Origin: JBLHUT01 sp047629975
GTDB taxonomy: Bacteria > Pseudomonadota > Alphaproteobacteria > Rhodobacterales > Rhodobacteraceae
Length of the DNA: 41,247 nucleotides
Assembly: GCA_047629975.1 (NCBI GenBank)
Contig: JBLHUT010000002.1
Coordinates: forward strand, 1-41,247
Direction of reading: 5' to 3'
Part shown: in pieces, positions 15,822-24,587 of the stretch
Position numbering within the stretch: position 1 is the first letter of the stretch
How the letters are laid out: every line of letters starts with the position of its first letter
Notes under the pieces: generated by a model
The model's input: only the letters and a program-made list of their open reading frames with translations
Database searches by the model: none
What the model was told of the DNA's origin: nothing
Program-made: the position numbers and the translations under genes

Positions 15822-17057
15822 TTACAAGATCATACGTGGCACTGCCCCGATATCCAGCCCGGGGAAAATCGACCCCTCCAGCGCACTTGGTGCAATCCCA
15901 AGAAGATCACGCATGATTACAGCCGCATACCCGCGCACATCTTCGGTCGGCATCAGGTCGCGCCGACCATAGAGTTGCGCCTCTTCCAAACCCGGCCACC
16001 GTCCATAAACCTTACCGCCCCGCACCGCACCGCCTGCCATGACCATCGCCCCACCGGTTCCGTGATCCGTGCCTTGCGTCCCGTTTTCACGGGCAGTGCG
16101 CCCGAATTCTGTCATGGCAACAACACTCGTTTTGGCCCAGATCTCGCCTCCCAAACCGCGACGCAGTTCTAGAATCGTCTCTGACAGATCCACCAGCGCC
16201 TTACCCAAAGACTTCTCCTGTCCCCGATGTGTATCCCAACCGTTCAGGGAAAATGCCGCGATCCTGCTTTCATCGCGCAGCCGCTGCGCCGCAAAACCCG
16301 CAAGTTTGAGGTGCCCGTCATTGCGCTTGGGGGCCATCTCCATCGACTGCGGCGCGTCACCATCAAGATCCGGATCCTCCTCCATGTCGGCCTCGATTGC
16401 CGCCGTCAGATCAAGCGCCTCAAGGATCGACGCCCGAAAAAGCGGATCGTCATCATAAATCACCTCGAGCAATCGTTGCACCTGTGGGGAGAGACTTAGC
16501 CGTGTGTGCGGCGACCAGTTCGCCACCTCGGCCGCACCGCTCAGGAGTAACAGATCCTCGCGCCCGATGGCATAAGCCGTCTGCGCCGTGACACCCGGTA
16601 TCGTCTGCAACATCCGGTTCAGCCAACCGTCGCGTGCCGCGGGTTCTGCGGGGCCAAACCCCGTGCCAGCCTCCAAAAGGTCCTGACCATCGAAATGGCT
16701 GCGCTTGTCCCGGTACGGGGTCGAGACGGCATGCGCGAAAGCCAACTCTCCCGCGTGCCACAGTGGCATCAGTTCTGACAGGCCCGGATGCAGGGCATAG
16801 AACCCGTCCAGATCAAGACCACCCGCCGCACCACGTCCCAAACCGGGCCGAAGCCCTGCAAAAGCCCGGTCGCCGTAAGGGCGCACCACGTCAAGTCCGT
16901 CCATCCCGCCGCGCAAAATAATCACGATCAGCCGCGCATCCCACGGCGCCGCCGCGAAACTGACCGGCGTCAGAAACGGGCTTGCCGCCGCTGAACAACC
17001 CAACGCAGCCCCCCGCAACAGGAATTTCCGACGATCAGTTATGAGCCTTGTCATCAT
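15822..17057 (-). CDS. DUF1501 family protein with Tat signal
   Basis: This roughly 411-residue protein begins ITDRRKFLLRGAALG, a twin-arginine signal, followed by a hydrophobic stretch, so it is probably periplasmic. The body has LIVIILRGGMDGLDVV, LHPGLSELMPLWHAGELAF, SFSLNGWDTHRGQ-like and VVAMTEFGRTARENGTQGTD segments, the DUF1501 hallmarks, resembling sulfatase/alkaline-phosphatase-like folds. Two adjacent ATGs (17057, 17054) follow an AAGGGGG ribosome site; a longer frame would overlap the upstream gene. It is paired with a DUF1800 gene, a conserved partnership of unknown function. Confidence 0.88.
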   Translation of the reverse strand: MMTRLITDRRKFLLRGAALGCSAAASPFLTPVSFAAAPWDARLIVIILRGGMDGLDVVRPYGDRAFAGLRPGLGRGAAGGLDLDGFYALHPGLSELMPLWHAGELAFAHAVSTPYRDKRSHFDGQDLLEAGTGFGPAEPAARDGWLNRMLQTIPGVTAQTAYAIGREDLLLLSGAAEVANWSPHTRLSLSPQVQRLLEVIYDDDPLFRASILEALDLTAAIEADMEEDPDLDGDAPQSMEMAPKRNDGHLKLAGFAAQRLRDESRIAAFSLNGWDTHRGQEKSLGKALVDLSETILELRRGLGGEIWAKTSVVAMTEFGRTARENGTQGTDHGTGGAMVMAGGAVRGGKVYGRWPGLEEAQLYGRRDLMPTEDVRGYAAVIMRDLLGIAPSALEGSIFPGLDIGAVPRMIL

Positions 17058-17064
17058 CGCCCCC

Positions 17065-18447
17065 TTATCTGCGCTGGAATTCAGGCGAGACGATTGCCAG
17101 CCCGATCCCGTCGCTTGCCTGTTCCGCAGCCCCGACCGCAAACATCAGACGCTGTGACGCAAGCGGCCCCAAGGCATCATTCAAAAATGCACGTGGATCG
17201 TTTGGCAAATCGCGCCCTATTTTTGCGCGCACATCCATGGCCCAGTCGATCCGACCTGCCAACCCTTGTGGCGTGATCCAGTGTTCGGTGTCTTCGGGCC
17301 AGCCGTCGGGTCCGTTGGGCTCTTGCCAGCGTTGCCCCATCAGCCGCATCGGCCCAACAACCTGCCGGAGTATAAAACGCGGCCCCCGCGTAGCGATCCA
17401 GTCGCCTGACACCCCCAGCGCCCGTGCAGTCGTGGCAACCAAATCAAAGGGTTGCTTTGCCTTTTGCAAAGGTGCCTGCAAAGCGGCTTCATGCGACAGC
17501 ATGGCTTCATAGACCGCCATAAGCTGTCCGTTCGTGCGCACAAACGCCGCCTCCATCTGCGCGATCAAACCCGCAGGCGGCGTGTCCGAGACAAAATGCA
17601 CTGCCAGCTTTCGCGCGACAAACCGCGCCGTTGCCGGATGATTTGCCAACACATCAAGGGCGGTATGGACATCCGTAAGATCAGGCTTGGCGGCGCCGAA
17701 GCTTTGCCCCAGAAACTGCTTGGTCCCGGGTTCCGCCATGCGCTGATTGAAGCGGAACTCCAACCCGCCGCTCACAGTCAATCCCGCCAACACCACAGCA
17801 AGCGCGCGTACATCGCCTTGCACATAAGGCCCGCCAACACCCAGTGTGTGCAATTCCATGATCTCACGCGCAAGGTTTTCGTTCAAACCCCGCGCGGGAT
17901 CGTTACCCGCCAGCTGGGAATGCGGACCCACCGAGCGGGCCTGATCGAGATAAAGCAACATCATCGGGTGTGTTACCGCCGCGCGCAACAGGTCCGAAAA
18001 CCGGCCCGTAAGATGCGGCCGGATCGCATCTTCGACATAGCGCGAAACCGCGCGCCGCGTCAGGCCGCCAAGGCCGATGGTCGTGAAGTGGTCAGCCCAG
18101 AACACAGTCAACCGTTCGCGCATCGGATCACCGGTTTCGACCCAACGCGCAAGCGTCATGCCCAGCATCGACAGCTGCGTTTCCCGTTCTGAACGATAAA
18201 TGTCGCGCCGCGCGGCCTTTGCCGTTTTTGCAGCGGCGTCCGTGCCGGCCAGACGTGCCTGTTTGGCAAGATCACGCAGGTCACGCTGCGTTGCCCCCAA
18301 GCCCGCGAACCCTTCGATCGGGTAATGTCGGGCGAGATGGTCAGGTCCGCCCAGCGCCGTCAAAAGGTCCGCCACCGTCGGGTCAGGCATGGCAGGGTGT
18401 CGCCCCGTGCCAAACCGGATCGCTGTGATTGCCCGCTCGACCGACAC
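17065..18447 (-). CDS. DUF1800 family protein
   Basis: This protein of about 460 residues begins VERAITAIRFGTGRHP, matching the usual DUF1800 start (AxxRFGfG). It continues with RERLTVFWADHFTT, HPMMLLYLDQARS, NENLAREIMELHTLGVGGPY and FVARKLAVHFVSD, all conserved in the family. I place the start at a GTG (18447) because a perfect AGGAGG lies 5 nt upstream; an ATG at 18501 would add 18 unsupported residues. It forms a two-gene unit with DUF1501 (7-nt gap). The function is unknown; DUF1800/DUF1501 pairs have been suggested to act in the envelope or in export. Confidence 0.88.
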   Translation of the reverse strand: MSVERAITAIRFGTGRHPAMPDPTVADLLTALGGPDHLARHYPIEGFAGLGATQRDLRDLAKQARLAGTDAAAKTAKAARRDIYRSERETQLSMLGMTLARWVETGDPMRERLTVFWADHFTTIGLGGLTRRAVSRYVEDAIRPHLTGRFSDLLRAAVTHPMMLLYLDQARSVGPHSQLAGNDPARGLNENLAREIMELHTLGVGGPYVQGDVRALAVVLAGLTVSGGLEFRFNQRMAEPGTKQFLGQSFGAAKPDLTDVHTALDVLANHPATARFVARKLAVHFVSDTPPAGLIAQMEAAFVRTNGQLMAVYEAMLSHEAALQAPLQKAKQPFDLVATTARALGVSGDWIATRGPRFILRQVVGPMRLMGQRWQEPNGPDGWPEDTEHWITPQGLAGRIDWAMDVRAKIGRDLPNDPRAFLNDALGPLASQRLMFAVGAAEQASDGIGLAIVSPEFQRR

Positions 18448-18576
18448 CGGCGCCTCCTGTTGATTTGAGACCAAGTATAGCCCCGACAGCCCCGAAGACA
18501 CGCATCAATTCGGCGTTAACCGAGCGCGTCGTCAAAACAATGATTCGCGCCCGGGTCCTGCCGTGAAAAGCTGGGA

Positions 18577-20349
18577 CTAATCGGGCTGAATAACCCGCAG
18601 GGACAATTCGCGCAGCTGCTCGTTGACCGGCTCGGACGGGGCCCCCATCATCAGGTCCTCGGCACGCTGGTTCATCGGGAACATGATGACCTCGCGGATA
18701 TTCGCCTCGTCCGCCAAAAGCATGACGATCCGGTCGATGCCTGCTGCACATCCTCCGTGGGGCGGCGCGCCGTATTTAAAGGCGTTGACCATGCCGCCAA
18801 AGCGTTTTTCGACCTCGTCACGGCCATAGCCTGCTATCTCGAAAGCTTTGAACATGATTTCAGGGCGATGGTTGCGGATCGCGCCAGAGACCAGCTCATA
18901 GCCGTTGCACGCCAGATCGTACTGATAGCCAAGCACCTTGAGCGGATCACCGTTCAGCGCGTCCATCCCGCCTTGGGGCATCGAAAAGGGGTTGTGTTCG
19001 AAGTCGATCCTACCGGTTTCGGCGTCTTTTTCATAAATCGGGAAATCGACGATCCACGCAAAGGCAAAACGGTTCTTGTCCGTCAGGCCCAATGCGTTGC
19101 CGATTTCGGTGCGTGCGCGCCCGGCGACAGGTTCAAACACCTTTGGCTTGCCGCCAAGGAAAAACGCCGCGTCGCCGACACCCAGCCCAAGTTGCTGGCG
19201 GATTGCCTCGGTCCGCTCGGGGCCGATGTTTTTCGCCAACGGGCCCGCGGCTTCGATGCCGGCCCCTTGATCGCGCCAGAAGATGTAACCCATCCCCGGA
19301 AGGCCCTCTTTCTGGGCAAAGGCATTCATGCGGTCGCAAAACTTGCGCGAGCCACCGGTGGGGGCGGGGATGGCGCGGATTTGCGTCCCCTCCTGCTCCA
19401 GCAGTTTGGCAAAGATCGCAAAACCCGAGCCCGCGAAATGCTCGCTCACGATCTGCATCTTGATCGGATTGCGCAGGTCGGGCTTGTCGGTGCCGTACCA
19501 GAGTGCTGCGTCGCGGTAGCTGATCTGTGGCCAGTCCTGATCCACGGGGCGGCCGCCGAACTCCTCGAACACACCGGTCAGAACGGGCTGGATCGTGTCG
19601 AACACATCCTGCTGCTCGACAAAGCTCATCTCGAGGTCAAGCTGGTAAAAGTCGGTGGGCGAGCGGTCGGCACGGGGGTCTTCGTCGCGGAAACACGGCG
19701 CGATCTGGAAATATTTGTCAAACCCGCTGACCATGATCAGCTGTTTGAACTGCTGGGGCGCCTGCGGCAGGGCATAAAACTTGCCCGGATGAAGGCGCGA
19801 TGGCACCAGAAAATCGCGCGCGCCCTCGGGGCTGGAGGCCGTGATGATCGGCGTCTGGTATTCGCGGAATTTCTTGTCCCACATCCGGCGCCGCATCGAG
19901 GCCACAACGTCGCTGCGCAGGGCCATGTTTTTTTGCAGCTTTTCGCGCCGCAGATCCAGATAGCGATACCGCAGCCGGGTTTCCTCGGGGTATTCCTGAT
20001 CGCCGAAAACCATCAACGGCAGCTCATCGGCAGCCCCCAGAACCTCGATGTCGCGGATAAACACTTCGACTTCGCCGGTCGGGATTTTGGCGTTCACAAG
20101 ACCTTCGTCACGGGCCTTCACCTCTCCGTCGATGCGGATACACCACTCGCTGCGGACCTTTTCAACTTGTGCGAAAACAGGGCTGTCAGGGTCGGCAAGG
20201 ATTTGTGTCATGCCGTAATGGTCGCGCAGGTCGATGAACAAGATACCGCCGTGATCGCGCACCCGATGGACCCACCCCGCAAGGCGGATCGTATCGCCCA
20301 CGTTGGATTTGTTCAGATCGGCGCAGGTGTGGCTACGGTAGGCGTGCAT
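18577..20349 (-). CDS. aspS: Aspartyl-tRNA synthetase
   Basis: This 590-residue class II synthetase of the bacterial type has an N-terminal OB-fold anticodon-binding domain (LAGWVHRVRDHGGILFIDLRD), motif 2 with FRDEDPRADRSPTDFYQLD, the bacterial GAD insert in the middle, and motif 3 GIDRIVMLLADEANIREVI. It charges tRNA-Asp with aspartate; whether it also misacylates tRNA-Asn cannot be read here. The ATG at 20349 gives the canonical MHAYRSHTC start. It is a single-gene unit, with 125 bp separating it from the upstream SseB-like gene. The long open frame on the opposite strand is an artefact of codon composition. Confidence 0.97.
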   Translation of the reverse strand: MHAYRSHTCADLNKSNVGDTIRLAGWVHRVRDHGGILFIDLRDHYGMTQILADPDSPVFAQVEKVRSEWCIRIDGEVKARDEGLVNAKIPTGEVEVFIRDIEVLGAADELPLMVFGDQEYPEETRLRYRYLDLRREKLQKNMALRSDVVASMRRRMWDKKFREYQTPIITASSPEGARDFLVPSRLHPGKFYALPQAPQQFKQLIMVSGFDKYFQIAPCFRDEDPRADRSPTDFYQLDLEMSFVEQQDVFDTIQPVLTGVFEEFGGRPVDQDWPQISYRDAALWYGTDKPDLRNPIKMQIVSEHFAGSGFAIFAKLLEQEGTQIRAIPAPTGGSRKFCDRMNAFAQKEGLPGMGYIFWRDQGAGIEAAGPLAKNIGPERTEAIRQQLGLGVGDAAFFLGGKPKVFEPVAGRARTEIGNALGLTDKNRFAFAWIVDFPIYEKDAETGRIDFEHNPFSMPQGGMDALNGDPLKVLGYQYDLACNGYELVSGAIRNHRPEIMFKAFEIAGYGRDEVEKRFGGMVNAFKYGAPPHGGCAAGIDRIVMLLADEANIREVIMFPMNQRAEDLMMGAPSEPVNEQLRELSLRVIQPD

Positions 20350-20474
20350 AATGGTCCCTTTCGACGGGCGGTAAACTTGGCGGCGATAGACCTCGCAATG
20401 GGTGGGAAGTCAAGACGAACGACCGGAAACACGGTCGGTTTCCCCCCGAAACCACGCAAAACAGGCCTGGGACA

Positions 20475-21257
20475 TCACCGCAAGTTGGGCGGCTGCTGCG
20501 GGTCCATGCCCGGACCGGCAGATTTTTGCACCGGTTCGGCCTTTGGCAGATCAAAACGCAGACCGACCCGCGAAAGCTTGGCGGCAACGGGGTCGTTGGC
20601 CCGAAAGAACGCAACATCCATCTCACCGGCCTCGACGCCTGAAAACGTCAACGCCTGCCCCGCCGCACGCGCCAGCGCCGGCTCTGCCCCCGGCACCGGA
20701 TCAATAAATGCCAGCAAATGGGTGCGCCGCCCCGACGCATAGCGCACGGCACAAAGATACGCCAATTGCGCAAGCCCCCCCGCCGTCGCCAGCTTGGTGT
20801 CCAATCCGGTCAAAAGCTGCTCGGGCAGGCCGGTGGGGGCGTCGATCTCTTCGGGGGTCTCCGACACCTCGGCGGGCACATGCCCCAAGGTCAGGTTCAA
20901 CCACGTCAACGCAGCCGCAGGGATCACGATCGCCGAAGGTGCCACATCAAGGTTCACCCCGAGATCAAGCCCCTGCCCGTCCAGCAACTCTACAACGACA
21001 CGCCCCGACATGGCCGCAAAGGGCACCGATCCCGCAGCAAAGCCGGTCAGCCGGTCCTCGCGATCAAAGACAAGCACAACAGGCCCGTCCTCAAGCGGAA
21101 AAACGCGCGGGCGAATGTTGTCACCGACCGCGTCCTCCTCCAGCAGCAGAAAAAGTTCGTTATCCGCCAGACGCTCATAAAACCGCAGGCGCAGTGCGTC
21201 GTCGTCAGGCGCGGCCATCATGGCGGCATGGGCCACATCCAGCGGAGTTTCGATCAT
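20475..21257 (-). CDS. SseB-like N-terminal domain protein
   Basis: This protein of about 260 residues has an SseB-type N-terminal domain: ERLADNELFLLLEEDAVGD, then FPLEDGPVVLVFDREDRLTGFA, and a conserved central AAALTWLNLTLG segment. The second half is less conserved and ends in a Pro/Gln-rich tail. In enterobacteria SseB refers to an enhanced serine-sensitivity protein; the molecular role in Rhodobacterales is unknown. Either of two adjacent ATGs could start it; the second (21257) is given. It has no signal peptide, so it is probably cytoplasmic. Confidence 0.8.
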   Translation of the reverse strand: MIETPLDVAHAAMMAAPDDDALRLRFYERLADNELFLLLEEDAVGDNIRPRVFPLEDGPVVLVFDREDRLTGFAAGSVPFAAMSGRVVVELLDGQGLDLGVNLDVAPSAIVIPAAALTWLNLTLGHVPAEVSETPEEIDAPTGLPEQLLTGLDTKLATAGGLAQLAYLCAVRYASGRRTHLLAFIDPVPGAEPALARAAGQALTFSGVEAGEMDVAFFRANDPVAAKLSRVGLRFDLPKAEPVQKSAGPGMDPQQPPNLR

Positions 21258-21435
21258 CACGGCTTCCTTTGATACGGGGCGCGGTTTTCGACCGCACAGC
21301 GACGGTAAACGTTCACAACGATCTCGTAGGATGCTCTGGCGCAGGACGCAAGGCAGGCAGGCAAACGGGGCCGGACCGGACAGCTGATGTTGACCATTTC
21401 CGGGCGCGTCTTACTAAGATTGCAGGGCATTCAAC

Positions 21436-21463
21436 ACGGGCGCATTTTGACGGGCGCATTTTG
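21436..21463. repeat. Perfect tandem duplication of a 14-bp unit
   Basis: The unit acgggcgcattttg occurs twice head-to-tail, at 21436-21449 and 21450-21463, with no mismatch. It lies in the gene-poor scar, so it may mark a replication slip or an old insertion junction. Confidence 0.85.
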
Positions 21464-21495
21464 TCGCCGCGAGCGCGGGTCGCTTCATCTGGCTT

Positions 21496-21515
21496 CGAAT
21501 CCGGCTTTGGATTCG
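21496..21515. repeat. Short inverted repeat (7-bp arms)
   Basis: cgaatcc at 21496-21502 pairs with ggattcg at 21509-21515 around a 6-nt loop. There is no T-tract after it, so a terminator role is not supported. Confidence 0.6.
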
Positions 21516-21553
21516 CTCATGTACCTAAGGCAGTCAGGCTTGCAGCGTGAACA

Positions 21554-21571
21554 CCCCCAAAACTTTGGGGG
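21554..21571. repeat. Strong hairpin, cccccaaa / tttggggg
   Basis: Eight-base arms at 21554-21561 and 21564-21571 pair perfectly around a 2-nt spacer. There is no following T-tract on either strand, so I do not call it an intrinsic terminator. It could be an IS end, a protein-binding palindrome or a transcript-end hairpin. Confidence 0.7.
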
Positions 21572-21673
21572 TAGAGGGAGCAGCATGCCATTTCAGACGC
21601 TCCCGGGCCGCCGATCCGGTGCTTCATAACTGCCGGTCTCTCTCATGGCGATACATCCAACGCTTGCTGGTCA

Positions 21674-21916
21674 CGCAGCAAGGTCATCAGGTATGTCAAG
21701 CTCCGCTATAAACGACGCTGCCGGATTGAGATCATCTTTAACTGTCTGCCAGACTTGCGGCGCGTGGCAACCCGCTATGATCGATGCCTAAAGATGCCCC
21801 TGTCCACCACCACTCTCCTAGCAACCGAGATGTTCCGGTTATGGGTCGCTAGCCCCGTTTTCAGAGGCCAGCTAGACATATTCGGGGTCAATTCAGAGAT
21901 AGCGACAGGCCGTTGA
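21674..21916 (+). pseudogene. IS5-family (IS427-like) transposase C-terminal remnant
   Basis: In one frame this stretch reads VKLRYKRRCRIEIIFNCL followed by PDLRRVATRYDRCLKMPLST. This matches the C-terminal signature of IS5-family transposases, where YKQRHKIENMFGRLKDWRRIATRYDRC is typical; the Glu in RIEIIF is the third DDE residue. Homology fades near 21846 and the frame closes at a TGA (21914-21916). No start codon or upstream catalytic region is present, so only the tail survives. Confidence 0.75.
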
Positions 21917-22232
21917 TCCGTATGTTGTATTAAAATATTAGTTACTTGGAGAATTTTGAGGAATTTGACGTGCCGGACACGCCCCCGCCTGCATCCGGGG
22001 GGGCGCGTGTGCGATCGGGCCTGACGATTACGGGGCAGGTTACAGGTCGCGCCGCAGACCTCTTTTTGCTGGCGCTCCATCGTGGCGCAATCTGGCGGGG
22101 CGCTGCAACAGAGGCCCTGAATTGCCGCTTTCCTCACTGCGCCGTGCTATCGGTATCTTTCGGGCGGGCTCATTTCGACATTTATGAAAATATCGCTTCC
22201 ATACGGCGCAACATTTCGCTACTTCTAGAATT

Positions 22233-22589
22233 ATGAAACAATACTCACCCCCCGTTCCCGTAGAACAAGCCGCCTCGACCTTTGCTGCCCTTGGATCGGA
22301 GCAGCGGCTTGGCGTGCTGCGGACATTGGTACGCGCCGGACCCGAGGGGCTGGCAATCGGCACTCTGGGAGATCGCAGCGGCATTTCCGGATCAACCCTG
22401 ACACATCACCTTAAAATCCTGATGCAGGCCGGGTTGATCAGCCAGATCAAAAAGGGGCGCTCGATCATCTGCATCGCTGTGGCTTATGCCGAGTTAAGCG
22501 CGCTTGCCGATTTTTTACTGTCGGAATGTTGTGCCGATACGCCCGACACCGTTTTGCCCGCGCAGGACAAGGACCACAGCCATGAGTGA
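22233..22589 (+). CDS. ArsR-family transcriptional regulator
   Basis: This 118-residue winged helix-turn-helix protein has FAALGSEQRLGVLRTLV as the first helices, GDRSGISGSTLTHHLKILMQ as the recognition helix and GLISQIKKGRSIICIA as the wing. The classic metal-binding CxC of ArsR helix alpha-3 is absent from the DNA-binding helix; two Cys lie near the C-terminus (SECCAD), followed by an acidic, His-containing tail (DKDHSHE) that could bind metal or metalloid. The gene overlaps the next one by 8 nt, so it probably regulates its own operon with the permease. Confidence 0.9.
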   Translation: MKQYSPPVPVEQAASTFAALGSEQRLGVLRTLVRAGPEGLAIGTLGDRSGISGSTLTHHLKILMQAGLISQIKKGRSIICIAVAYAELSALADFLLSECCADTPDTVLPAQDKDHSHE

Positions 22590-23619
22590 CATTCCCCAAC
22601 TCCCTTCGACGTCGCCCTTTGATCTGTTGCGGCGCGTGTCAAAGGTCTGGTTCGTGATCATGGCGCTGCCGCTGGCCGTTTTGCTGCTTGATCCGCCGCA
22701 GGCATGGCCGACAGTGGTGTTTGCCTTCAATGCCATCACGCATACCGGTATTTTTATCGTTTTCGCCATTTTGTCGGTGGGATACCTCAAGGCCAGCGGT
22801 GCCGAAACGCTGCTGGCAAAGGCCTTTGAAGGCCCCCAGACGCGGATGATTTTCGGCGCGGCCCTTTTGGGAGGTCTATCCCCCTTTTGCTCTTGTGAAG
22901 TGATCCCGTTTATTGCGGCCCTGCTGGCCGTGGGCGCCCCTTTGGCAGCGGTCATGGCGTTCTGGCTTGCGTCTCCGCTGATGGATCCGGCGATGTTTTT
23001 CATCACGGCGGGGACACTCGGATTTGATTTCGCGATGGCCAAAACACTGGCCGCAGTCGGTTTGGGGCTGCTGGGGGGATTTGGCACGATGGCCTTTGCC
23101 AACACGCCCGTTTTCGCCGATCCATTGCGCGAAAAGCCGCAAATCGGCGGATGCTGCGGGTCCCGAGCCCCGTTTCAAGGCAAGCCTGTGTGGAAGTTCT
23201 GGTCCGACGCGACCCGTCGCGCCGTCTTTCGTGACACAGTTCTGAGCAATGCGCTTTTCTTGTTCAAATGGCTGTTGCTGGCCTATCTGATCGAGGCCTT
23301 GATGATCCGTTATATTCCCGCTCAGGCCATTGCAGGGGTGCTTGGAGGCAGTGGCGTGTGGCCGATCGTGCTGGGGGCACTTGTTGGTGCACCCGCCTAT
23401 CTGAACGGATATGCCGCCGTACCTCTGGTCGACGCCCTTTTGTCACAAGGCATGAGCAACGGCGCGGCCATGAGCTTTGTCATTGCAGGTGGTGTCAGCT
23501 GCATTCCCGCCGCACTTGCTGTCTGGGCTCTGGTCAAACCCCGCATCTTTGCAGCCTACCTTGGCTTTGCAATGATCGGCGCGGTCATCGCCGGCCTGAT
23601 CTGGAGCACCCTGTCCTAG
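22582..23619 (+). CDS. UPF0718/ArsP-like permease
   Basis: This 345-residue membrane protein has about eight to ten hydrophobic segments. The first half contains LSPFCSCEVIPFIAALL, in which the FCSC motif aligns with the TPFCSCS motif of the YraQ/ArsP (UPF0718) family, whose characterised members export trivalent organoarsenicals. A loop near the middle has a GGCCGS pair of Cys, and the second half repeats the pattern with VGAPAYLNGYAAVPLVDALL. The ATG at 22582 lies inside the end of the ArsR gene. Pairing with an ArsR regulator supports metalloid or thiol-reactive substrate export, but no arsenate reductase or arsenite gene is nearby. Confidence 0.85.
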   Translation: MSDIPQLPSTSPFDLLRRVSKVWFVIMALPLAVLLLDPPQAWPTVVFAFNAITHTGIFIVFAILSVGYLKASGAETLLAKAFEGPQTRMIFGAALLGGLSPFCSCEVIPFIAALLAVGAPLAAVMAFWLASPLMDPAMFFITAGTLGFDFAMAKTLAAVGLGLLGGFGTMAFANTPVFADPLREKPQIGGCCGSRAPFQGKPVWKFWSDATRRAVFRDTVLSNALFLFKWLLLAYLIEALMIRYIPAQAIAGVLGGSGVWPIVLGALVGAPAYLNGYAAVPLVDALLSQGMSNGAAMSFVIAGGVSCIPAALAVWALVKPRIFAAYLGFAMIGAVIAGLIWSTLS

Positions 23620-23811
23620 AAGGCGAAAGGTCACCCGCTTTTTCCGCCGTCACACTCTGCGCAAGCCCCCTGTGCCGCGCGACATCATTTTGTTTCCGGC
23701 ATTTGCACCTATACACTTGAAAAATTGTTTCTTATAAACGTAGCAATTAGCAGGGAACCTGCACGACCATGGCCATATAAAAAGGCCGCGCGGGGGAGAG
23801 GAGACTAAACA

Positions 23812-24294
23812 GTGCGAACGGCTGGTACAGCAGTGTTACTGATCGCCCTTTGGCTATTGATGTCCGGTGTCTATAAACCGTTGGTGATCGGATTTGGTGT
23901 CCTGTCTGTGGCGGCGGTTCTGGCAATCATCAAGCGCATGGACGATATCGACGGCGCGCGCATCGACCTTCGGCTGCACCCGTTGCGGATGCTCTCGTAC
24001 TTCGGCTGGTTGCTGGTCGAAATTGCCAAAGCGAACTGGGCAGTGACAAAAGTCGTTCTATCCCCGAAAATGACCATGCGTCAGCATCTGTTTACGGTTC
24101 CACGCAGCCAGAAAACCGACACCGGTCAGGTCATATTCGGCAATTCGATCACCCTTACGCCCGGAACGATCACAATCGAAACAGAAGGCGAGGAATTCAT
24201 CGTTCATGCGCTGAATTATTCACCCGATGACGATGCGGCGCTGGCCGACATGGACCGACGGGTCACGCAAACAGAAACGGTGGTGTCAGCATGA
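23812..24294 (+). CDS. mrpE: Na+/H+ antiporter subunit E (MrpE/MnhE)
   Basis: This 160-residue protein opens the antiporter operon. Two N-terminal membrane helices are followed by LSYFGWLLVEIAKANWAVTKVVL, the conserved MrpE segment, and a cytoplasmic domain with GNSITLTPGTITIETEGEEFIVHAL, diagnostic of the family. The start is a GTG preceded by a GGAGAGGAGA-type ribosome site. It ends in an ATGA overlap with mrpF. The 190-bp gap upstream is AT-rich and probably carries the operon promoter. Confidence 0.93.
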   Translation: MRTAGTAVLLIALWLLMSGVYKPLVIGFGVLSVAAVLAIIKRMDDIDGARIDLRLHPLRMLSYFGWLLVEIAKANWAVTKVVLSPKMTMRQHLFTVPRSQKTDTGQVIFGNSITLTPGTITIETEGEEFIVHALNYSPDDDAALADMDRRVTQTETVVSA

Positions 24295-24587
24295 TGTTTG
24301 CCGTCGCAATCAGTGCCATCTTCATCGCAATGCTGTTGGTCATGGTGCGCCTTTTTGCCGGGCCGACGCTGTATGACAGGGTTTTGGCGGTCAACTCTTT
24401 CGGGACACACACCGTTTTGTTCATCGGTGTGTTGGGCTTTTTGACAGGCCGGCCCGAATTTCTGGATATCGCCCTGCTTTACGCCTTGATCAACTTTGTA
24501 GGGACCATCGCGATCCTGAAGTTTTTCCGGTATCGCTCCATCGGTGACACAGGGCGTCCCGACCCACTGAACGGAGGCGGGAAATGA
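24291..24587 (+). CDS. mrpF: Na+/H+ antiporter subunit F (MrpF/MnhF)
   Basis: This 98-residue membrane protein has three hydrophobic helices with FAGPTLYDRVLAVNSFGTHTV and PEFLDIALLYALINFVGTIA, the MrpF signature with a conserved Asp in the second membrane segment. It is a small subunit of the Mrp complex, needed for cation/proton exchange. ATGA overlaps on both sides show tight coupling with mrpE and mrpG. Confidence 0.93.
   Translation: MMFAVAISAIFIAMLLVMVRLFAGPTLYDRVLAVNSFGTHTVLFIGVLGFLTGRPEFLDIALLYALINFVGTIAILKFFRYRSIGDTGRPDPLNGGGK

Larger units (their letters stand above)
21261..22232. other. Gene-poor scar of about 970 bp with IS and repeat remnants
   Basis: This long interval between the SseB-like and ArsR genes has no intact gene. 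It contains a tandem 14-bp duplication (21436-21463), two short hairpins (21496-21515 and 21554-21571) and the tail of an IS5-family transposase (21674-21916). An open frame at 21946-22236 that would need a TTG start has no recognisable domain, and I do not call it. The last 100 bp before 22233 probably hold the ArsR promoter. Confidence 0.6.

Noticed and set aside
18757..20742. A 661-codon open frame antisense to aspS
   Set aside because: It lies almost entirely opposite a perfectly conserved aspartyl-tRNA synthetase gene. The predicted protein is rich in His, Arg and Ala with no domain; long antisense frames are common in GC-rich genes.
21946..22236. A 96-codon plus-strand open frame before the ArsR gene
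   Set aside because: It needs a TTG start, has no known motif, and occupies the likely ArsR promoter region in a scarred interval.
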